Assembly (NCBI GenBank): GCA_019348305.1
Contig: JAHWJQ010000074.1
Span: 1-9,200, forward strand
DNA length: 9,200 nt
DNA from: Actinomycetota bacterium
Lineage (GTDB): Bacteria > Actinomycetota > Acidimicrobiia > Acidimicrobiales > CADCTF01
Direction: 5' to 3'
Shown: in pieces, positions 4,991 to 9,200 of the stretch
Layout: every line of letters starts with the position of its first letter
Position numbering within the stretch: the first letter of the stretch is position 1
Translations under genes and position numbers: made by a program
Notes under the pieces: model-generated
Databases searched by the model: none
Seen by the model: only the letters and a program-made list of their open reading frames with translations
What the model was told of the DNA's origin: nothing

Positions 4991-7615
4991 GTGAACCCGA
5001 AAGGCGGGGTCCTTCCGGTGGATGCCCTCGACGCGCTCGAGCGACTGCCCGTGGCGGTCGGGCTCGTCGACGCCCAGGGCCTGATTTGCTACGTCAACCC
5101 CGCCGCCGAGCGGCTGTACGGCTTCAGGGCCGAAGACGTCGTCGGCCAGAGCGCGCTCGCCTGGGCGGTGGCGCCGAGCGACACCGCCCAGGCCGCCGAC
5201 CTGCTGGCCAAGCTGCAAGAGGGCCAGAGCTGGTCGGGTCGGTTCCCGATCACCCGGCCCGACGGCACCCGCTTCACCGCCTGGCACGCGGTGGTGCCGC
5301 TCCTCGACGAGCAGGGCCAGCCCGCCGGCATTGTCACCGTGTCGGCGGACGACGCGGAGTGGAAACACGAGGAACCCCCGTTGCGGGAGGCCGTGGTCGT
5401 GGCCGAGGAGGCCAACCTTCTCGTGGAAGCCCTGCTGCACTCGGCGCCGGTGGGGATGGCGCTGTTCGACCGGTCGTTGCGCTTCGTGAGGGTCAACGCC
5501 GCCCTGGCTGAGATCAACGGCATCGAGCCGGAGGCCCATGTCGGCCGGGCCGTGGAGGAGCTGCTCACCGGGCTGCCCCAAGAGGTGGTCGACGACATCC
5601 GATCGGTGTTCCGGTCGGCGAGGACGATCGAGCAGCGGCAGGTGACGGGGGAGACCCCCCAGGCGCCGGGCCAGCGTCGCCACTGGATCGTCAGCTATTA
5701 CCCCGTCACCCGGGCGGGCGAGGTGCTGTGGGTCGGAGCCTCCGTGGTGGAGGTGACGAAGTGGCGCCAGGTCGAGGCTGAGCGGGCGCGGCTGCTCGAA
5801 GCCGAACGGGAGGCTCGGCGGGCAGCCGAGCAGGCGGTCGAGCGCCTGGCCAGGCTCCAGGTGCTCACGGGGCGCTTGGCCGAGGTCTCCGATCAGGCCA
5901 TGGCCGCCCACATCATGGTCACCTACGGGAGCCAGAGTGTGGAGGCCGCGGCCGCCGCCCTGTGCATCACCGATGGCGACGACCTCGAGGTCGTCGCCAG
6001 CACCGGAATGGACCCCGAAGCGGTGGGCCGCTTCAGCCGCATGTCCCTGCAGGAGGATCTGCCTTCGGTCCGCGCGCTCCGGCGGGGAGAGTTGGTGCTC
6101 CTCGGGTCGGTCGACGAGCGGGACCGGCGCTATCCCTCGCTGGCCGACGTGAGCACCGGCAACCGCGCCTTCGCTGCGGTGCCGCTGCTCCTCGAGGGCC
6201 ACTCCCTGGGGTCGCTCCTGTTCGCCTGGGCCGATGAGCGGGGGTTCACCGACGCCGACCGCAGCTTCCTCGTCGCCATCGGCCGCCAAGCGGCCCAGGC
6301 GCTGGAACGAGCCCGGCTGTACGACGCCGAGCGGCGAGCACGCGCCTCGGCGGTCGAGGCTTCCGAGCGAATGGCGTTTCTCGCTGAGGCGAGCCGGGTC
6401 CTCTCGTCGTCGCTCGACTACGAGGTGACCCTGGCCGAGCTGGCCCAGCTGGCCGTCCCCGCCATTGCCGACGCTTGTTCGATCCATCTCCTCGAAGACG
6501 ATCACCTCCGCCTGGTGATGGTCGAACACGCCGACGCCGCCAAGCGCCAGGAGTTGACGGCGTTGTCGTCGCGGCCGACGCGGTCCAGGGGGCCCATGCT
6601 CCTGGGACGGGTGGCAGCCCACCGCCAGCCGGTGGTGTTCCCCGAGGTGCCCGACGCGCTCTGGCAGGACATGGCGGAGGACGACGCCCATCTCGCCGCC
6701 CTGCAGGCCCTCGGCATCCACTCGGTGGTGGTGGTGCCGCTGGTGGTACAGGACCGGGTCCTCGGCATCCTCTCGCTGGCAAGCATCTCCTCGGACCGTC
6801 GCTACGACATCGGCGACGTGCCCTTCGTCGAGGACCTCGCCGGCCGCGCCGCGGTGGCCATCGACAACGCCCGGTCCCACAAGGCCCGCTCGGAGATCGC
6901 GCAGACACTGCAGCGAAGCCTCCTGCCCCCCCACCTCCCCCACATCCGCGGTCTGGAGCTGGCACAGCGGTACCACTCGATGGGGGACGTGGAGGTCGGA
7001 GGCGACTTCTTCGACGTGTTCCCGGCCGGTGACGGGCGCTGGGGCGTGGTCATGGGCGACGTGTGCGGCAAGGGCGTAGGGGCGGCTTCGCTCACCGCCC
7101 TGGCCCGCTACACCGTCCGTGCGGCGGCGATCGATGAAGGGCAGCCGGCCAAGGTGCTGCGCCTGCTCAACCGGGCGATCCTCGACGACGGCGATGCCGG
7201 CGAGCGCTTCTGCACCCTCTGCCACGCGGTGGTCGAGCCTGGGGACGCGTCGGTGCGCGTCACCCTGGCGTGCGCCGGCCACCCGCTGCCGTTGCTGGTG
7301 TCGGCCGACGGCGGGGTCCAGCTGGTCGGGCGGCCAGGCACCCTCATCGGCCTGTTCGAAGACATCGTCGTGGGCGAGGTCGACTTGGTGCTCCACCCCG
7401 GCGACGCCTTCGTGCTCTACACCGACGGCTTCATCGAGGTCCGCTCACCCAAGGGCGAGTTCAACCCAGAGCTGCTGTCCCGCGCCCTGGCCGAGGCGGC
7501 GGGCGGATCGGCCGAGGAGATGGCCTCGGCCGTCGACCGGGCGGTGCTCAGTTACCAGGGCGGACAGCCCCGCGACGACATGGCCCTCCTGATCCTCAAG
7601 GTTCCGCCGTCGTGA
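4991..7615 (+). CDS. PAS-PAS-GAF-GAF-SpoIIE (RsbU-like) PP2C serine phosphatase
   Basis: The 874-residue soluble protein probably senses signals through four N-terminal domains and dephosphorylates an anti-sigma-factor antagonist, as RsbU and RsbP do in partner-switching stress responses. PAS1 spans about 12-122 (GLICYVNPAAERLYGF) and PAS2 about 145-258. A charged coiled coil (258-290) precedes GAF1 (about 295-442), a second helical linker, and GAF2 (about 462-628). The linker LQRSLLPPHLP (640-650) leads into the SpoIIE/PP2C domain (about 655-872). Its metal-binding acidic residues are present: D672 (GGDFFDVF), D690 (GDVCGKG), D812 (YTDGFIE) and D862/D863 (RDDMAL), so it should be active. There is no HAMP, histidine kinase or membrane segment. 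The start GTG 4991 lacks a Shine-Dalgarno but has a TANNNT 7 bases upstream. No sigma factor, anti-sigma or STAS antagonist gene is adjacent, so target and ligand are unknown. Confidence 0.93.
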   Translation: MNPKGGVLPVDALDALERLPVAVGLVDAQGLICYVNPAAERLYGFRAEDVVGQSALAWAVAPSDTAQAADLLAKLQEGQSWSGRFPITRPDGTRFTAWHAVVPLLDEQGQPAGIVTVSADDAEWKHEEPPLREAVVVAEEANLLVEALLHSAPVGMALFDRSLRFVRVNAALAEINGIEPEAHVGRAVEELLTGLPQEVVDDIRSVFRSARTIEQRQVTGETPQAPGQRRHWIVSYYPVTRAGEVLWVGASVVEVTKWRQVEAERARLLEAEREARRAAEQAVERLARLQVLTGRLAEVSDQAMAAHIMVTYGSQSVEAAAAALCITDGDDLEVVASTGMDPEAVGRFSRMSLQEDLPSVRALRRGELVLLGSVDERDRRYPSLADVSTGNRAFAAVPLLLEGHSLGSLLFAWADERGFTDADRSFLVAIGRQAAQALERARLYDAERRARASAVEASERMAFLAEASRVLSSSLDYEVTLAELAQLAVPAIADACSIHLLEDDHLRLVMVEHADAAKRQELTALSSRPTRSRGPMLLGRVAAHRQPVVFPEVPDALWQDMAEDDAHLAALQALGIHSVVVVPLVVQDRVLGILSLASISSDRRYDIGDVPFVEDLAGRAAVAIDNARSHKARSEIAQTLQRSLLPPHLPHIRGLELAQRYHSMGDVEVGGDFFDVFPAGDGRWGVVMGDVCGKGVGAASLTALARYTVRAAAIDEGQPAKVLRLLNRAILDDGDAGERFCTLCHAVVEPGDASVRVTLACAGHPLPLLVSADGGVQLVGRPGTLIGLFEDIVVGEVDLVLHPGDAFVLYTDGFIEVRSPKGEFNPELLSRALAEAAGGSAEEMASAVDRAVLSYQGGQPRDDMALLILKVPPS

Positions 7616-8027
7616 CCCCGGTGCTGCCCTGGGCGGCGGCGACCTCTTCGGGTTCGAGGGGCTTCATCCACAGGTCGATGGCCGACCAGAACGTCCTGCT
7701 GAACGGGTAAAAGGCGACCGGCACCAACGTCGCCAGCACCATTCCCCCCACCGCCAGCTTGCCCGGCGGCGGATCGGGCAGGGTGAGCGCCACACCGACG
7801 CCGATGTAGACGGCCAGCAGCACCAGGATGAGCCCGAAGTTCACGACGAAGGCCCCCAGGAAGAAGCCCTCCTCCCGCTCGAAGGCCATACCGCATCGGG
7901 GACAGCGGTCCACCATGCGGAACCACGAGGGGAAGAGCCGGCCCGCCCCGCACCTGGGGCAGCGGCGCAGGAGCCCCCGCAGCAGCAGGCGCACCGGATG
8001 CGGGTGGGGGAACTCCGTGTTCGTCAT
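7596..8027 (-). CDS. DUF983-family zinc-ribbon membrane protein
   Basis: The 143-residue protein carries two CPRCG knuckles (Cys23/26 and Cys42/45) spaced as in DUF983, expected to form a zinc ribbon at the cytoplasmic N-terminus. The family-typical FEREEGFFLGAFVVN segment (49-63) follows, then two hydrophobic helices (about 57-82 and 90-109). The family function is unknown. I chose ATG 8027; the in-frame TTG 8030 immediately before it adds one residue and cannot be excluded. No Shine-Dalgarno is seen. The 3' end overlaps the end of the SpoIIE gene by 20 bases on the opposite strand. The tmRNA gene lies upstream in the same direction, separated by a long palindrome. Confidence 0.9.
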   Translation of the reverse strand: MTNTEFPHPHPVRLLLRGLLRRCPRCGAGRLFPSWFRMVDRCPRCGMAFEREEGFFLGAFVVNFGLILVLLAVYIGVGVALTLPDPPPGKLAVGGMVLATLVPVAFYPFSRTFWSAIDLWMKPLEPEEVAAAQGSTGVTTAEP

Positions 8028-8058
8028 CAACAGTTCGGGCTCGTGGAGGCGCCGTTCC

Positions 8059-8099
8059 GGGTCCTGAAACGGTGCGGAATCCGCACCGTTTCAGGACCC
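8059..8099. repeat. Perfect 41-base palindrome (20-bp arms) just past the tmRNA 3' end
   Basis: Bases 8059-8078 are the exact reverse complement of 8080-8099, with a single central A at 8079. Every one of the 20 pairs matches; the next pair outward (8058/8100) does not. It begins 29 bases beyond the mature 3' end of ssrA and ends 32 bases before the DUF983 start. As RNA it would fold into a very stable hairpin on either strand. No T-run follows on the minus strand, so it is not a canonical intrinsic terminator. It may still be a U-tract-less terminator or processing signal for ssrA, or a dispersed genomic repeat. Confidence 0.85.
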
Positions 8100-8127
8100 A
8101 GAAGCGCCGGCGGTAGGTGAAGCTGGG

Positions 8128-8476
8128 TGGAGGTGGAGGGAATCGAACCCTCGTCCCTCGGGTTCTCGACGGGTCTTCTCCGAGCGCAGCCGGTGGAAGG
8201 TCTCGGGCCTCGCCCCTTCACCGGCAACGGTGCGAGGCCCCAGTCAACTGAGGTGTTCCCGACGAGCCCGTTGACGAGGCTTGTCAGGTGAGCCCTGCTG
8301 AATGATGCCCGAACCCGGCCCGCAGGGCGGGGGCCGGAAGGACATCGCTGCTAGTTAGGCAGCGAGCGTCAACGGTGTGTTGGCGTTTGTTTTTGTGCCG
8401 GCTCTTTTACGTGGACTCCGACAACCACGGCTCGCTTCTCCCGTCTCGACGACCGAGGTCGAAACCAGGCACCCCC
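8128..8476 (-). ncRNA. ssrA: Transfer-messenger RNA (tmRNA, SsrA)
   Basis: tmRNA frees stalled ribosomes by acting first as tRNA-Ala and then as mRNA for a degradation tag. The minus-strand 5' end at 8476 reads GGGGGTGCCTGGTTTCGAC. Its GGGGGTG pairs with CACCTCC (8135-8129) to form a 7-bp acceptor stem whose third pair is G·U, the alanine identity element. The T arm is GAGGG-TTCGATT-CCCTC (8152-8136), and 8128 is the discriminator A. The encoded 3' sequence is ACCCA, not ACCA, so CCA is probably added after transcription. Without CCA the RNA is about 349 nt, normal for one-piece bacterial tmRNA. smpB, its obligate partner, lies directly upstream on the same strand. Pseudoknots were not worked out in detail. 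Confidence 0.95.
8355..8402 (-). other. tmRNA tag reading frame (proteolysis tag)
   Basis: Within ssrA a short frame reads AGTKTNANTPLTLAA and ends at TAA (8357-8355). The resume codon is probably GCC (8402-8400); starting one codon later at GGC gives a 14-residue tag. An A stands four bases before either candidate, where the conserved upstream adenosine is expected. The Leu-Ala-Ala ending is the usual ClpXP/protease signal. The residue before it is Thr where most bacterial tags have Ala (ALAA). Confidence 0.75.
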
Positions 8477-8495
8477 TTGTCAATGTGCTGCACCA

Positions 8496-8501
8496 AGGGT
8501 A
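8496..8501 (-). promoter_or_regulatory. Weak candidate -10 element for ssrA
   Basis: On the minus strand TACCCT (TANNNT) lies in the 54-base gap between smpB and ssrA. Transcription starting about 7 bases on would give a 5' leader of roughly a dozen bases for RNase P to remove. No convincing -35 was found, so ssrA could instead be co-transcribed with smpB. Confidence 0.25.
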
Positions 8502-8530
8502 ACGCCTCGCAGTCCGACGCATTCCCCCGG

Positions 8531-9034
8531 TCATTCCCGCCGGCGGCCGGCGTGGGCGCGGTCGGCCTCACGCTCGGCATCGCGTTTGGCGATGGCGGCC
8601 CGCTTGTCGTAGTTCTTGCGGGGGCGGGCCAGGCCCAGCTCGACCTTGGCCCGGCCCTCCTTGAAGTAGATCGCCAGGGGCACCAGGGCCAGCCCTTCCT
8701 GCTGCGTGCGCTCGGCCAGCTCGTCGATCTCGCGACGGTGCGCGAGCAGCTTGCGCGATCTGTCGGGGTCGTGGCCGTCGCGCCCCGTGGCGAAGGCGTA
8801 GGGGGAGATGTGGACGTTGTGGAGCCACAGCTGGCTGCCCTCCACCCGGGCGTAGGAGTCACGCAGCTGGACCTTGGCGTCGCGCAGCGACTTGACCTCG
8901 CTGCCCAGGAGCTGGAGGCCGCATTCGTAGGTCTCGAGGATGTCGTAGTCGTGGCGGGCCTTGCGGTTCTGGGCCACGGGCTTGGAGCCCCGTGCTCCCC
9001 GCTCTGACGGGCCGCTCGGGCCCTTGGTCGCCAT
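8531..9034 (-). CDS. smpB: SsrA-binding protein SmpB
   Basis: The 167-residue protein binds the tRNA-like part of tmRNA and delivers it to stalled ribosomes, its C-terminal tail probing the empty mRNA channel. Family signatures are clear: NRKARHDYDILETYECGLQL (23-42), the GSEVKSLR segment, DSYARV, HNVHISPYA, and the RNA-binding block KEGRAKVELGLARPRKNYDK (125-144). A basic/acidic C-terminal tail (145-167) follows. The first 20 residues are a hydrophilic actinobacterial-style extension. Start ATG 9034 has no Shine-Dalgarno, but a TANNNT hexamer ends 7 bases upstream, so the mRNA may be leaderless. ssrA follows 54 bases downstream on the same strand, making a two-gene trans-translation unit. 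Confidence 0.97.
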   Translation of the reverse strand: MATKGPSGPSERGARGSKPVAQNRKARHDYDILETYECGLQLLGSEVKSLRDAKVQLRDSYARVEGSQLWLHNVHISPYAFATGRDGHDPDRSRKLLAHRREIDELAERTQQEGLALVPLAIYFKEGRAKVELGLARPRKNYDKRAAIAKRDAEREADRAHAGRRRE

Positions 9035-9040
9035 GGCCGT

Positions 9041-9047
9041 TACCGTA
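9041..9047. promoter_or_regulatory. Candidate shared bidirectional -10 element between smpB and the JAMM gene
   Basis: TACCGTA contains TACCGT on the plus strand (9041-9046) and TACGGT on the minus strand (9047-9042), both TANNNT. Exactly 7 bases separate each hexamer from its start codon: ATG 9054 rightward and ATG 9034 leftward. Neither gene has a Shine-Dalgarno, and the whole divergent gap is 19 bases, so both mRNAs would be leaderless. No consensus -35 is seen on either side. Inferred from geometry alone. Confidence 0.5.
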
Positions 9048-9053
9048 CCGGCG

Positions 9054-9200
9054 ATGCTGCGCCTCACCCCCACCGTCTACGAACAGATGGTGGGCCACGG
9101 CTACGACGCCCTGCCGCTCGAGGCGTGCGGGCTCTTCGCCGGTCCGCCGGGCAGCAATGATGCCTTGGCCTGCTATCCCACCGGGAACCTGGCCGCGTCG
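9054..9200 (+). CDS. JAMM/MPN (Mov34, peptidase M67) family metalloprotease, N-terminal part
   Basis: The first 49 residues are present and the gene continues beyond the window. The opening MLRLTPTVYEQMVGHGYDALPLE, followed by ACGLFAG, matches the start of bacterial Mec/M67 JAMM proteins. E23 is in the position of the JAMM catalytic glutamate, and CYPTGNLAAS matches the usual strand with its Asn. The zinc-binding HxH...SxxD part would lie downstream and cannot be checked. In actinobacteria such enzymes (for example Mec) cleave ubiquitin-like sulfur carriers (CysO/ThiS/MoaD type) in cysteine biosynthesis, often beside cysO and cysM; whether those follow here is unknown. The start ATG 9054 is only 19 bases from that of smpB. 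Confidence 0.8.
   Translation, partial: MLRLTPTVYEQMVGHGYDALPLEACGLFAGPPGSNDALACYPTGNLAAS

Noticed and set aside
4856..7396. Very long minus-strand open frame antisense to the SpoIIE phosphatase, continuous with the real membrane protein at 4100-4855
   Set aside because: It is rich in Gly/Arg/His/Pro/Glu with no recognisable domain, as expected when the complement of a high-GC gene lacks stops by codon bias. The Shine-Dalgarno at 4867-4861 marks the real start of the downstream gene.
8128..8152. An isolated tRNA T arm suggesting a separate tRNA gene
   Set aside because: The matching 5' half lies 300 bases away at 8476 with the tmRNA GGTTTCGAC signature; this is the tRNA-like domain of tmRNA.
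8478..8483. A perfect TTGACA (minus strand) beside ssrA, looking like a -35 box
   Set aside because: It abuts the tmRNA 5' end, so its -10 would fall inside the mature RNA; it cannot drive ssrA from the observed 5' end.
8375..9007. Plus-strand open frame across ssrA and smpB
   Set aside because: It is antisense to two firmly identified genes and has no recognisable domain.

Overview
The window is about 9.2 kb of very GC-rich bacterial chromosome. GC content, GTG starts, start codons that look leaderless, and the gene set secA–prfB–ftsE–ftsX with ssrA and smpB point to an actinobacterium (Actinomycetota). A deep lineage such as Acidimicrobiia is plausible, but that is a guess from style and gene order. 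I see no insertion sequence, phage, CRISPR array or obvious foreign DNA. This is a housekeeping region with a few unusual parts.

Layout. Bases 1-121 are the end of secA, including its zinc-binding SEC-C tail. prfB (release factor 2) starts on the last base of the secA stop codon and runs to 1230. A minus-strand gene at 1243-2067 encodes a secreted CAP-domain protein held by a C-terminal membrane helix. The plus strand then carries a tight cell-division operon: ftsE (2151-2837), a 107-residue two-helix membrane protein (2834-3157) and ftsX (3158-4039). The middle gene overlaps the ftsE stop by four bases, and ftsX starts directly after its stop. Converging on ftsX is a minus-strand four-helix membrane protein of unknown function (4100-4855). 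Divergent from that is a long PAS-PAS-GAF-GAF-SpoIIE phosphatase (4991-7615), a likely stress or partner-switching regulator. Its 3' end overlaps a minus-strand DUF983 zinc-ribbon membrane protein (7596-8027).

The right end is a trans-translation module on the minus strand: smpB (8531-9034) followed by ssrA, the tmRNA gene (about 8128-8476). A perfect 41-base palindrome lies just past the tmRNA 3' end. A JAMM/M67-type metalloprotease gene starts at 9054 on the plus strand and runs off the window. Only 19 bases separate its start from that of smpB, and they hold a symmetric -10-like element that could serve both genes.

How the genes fit together. Translation termination and ribosome rescue (prfB, ssrA, smpB), protein export (secA) and septal wall hydrolysis control (ftsE/ftsX) are neighbours here, as they are in mycobacteria. 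There prfB, ftsE, ftsX and smpB lie in one run; here the block is interrupted by extra genes and smpB is on the opposite strand. The observation most worth following up is the small membrane protein inserted between ftsE and ftsX.
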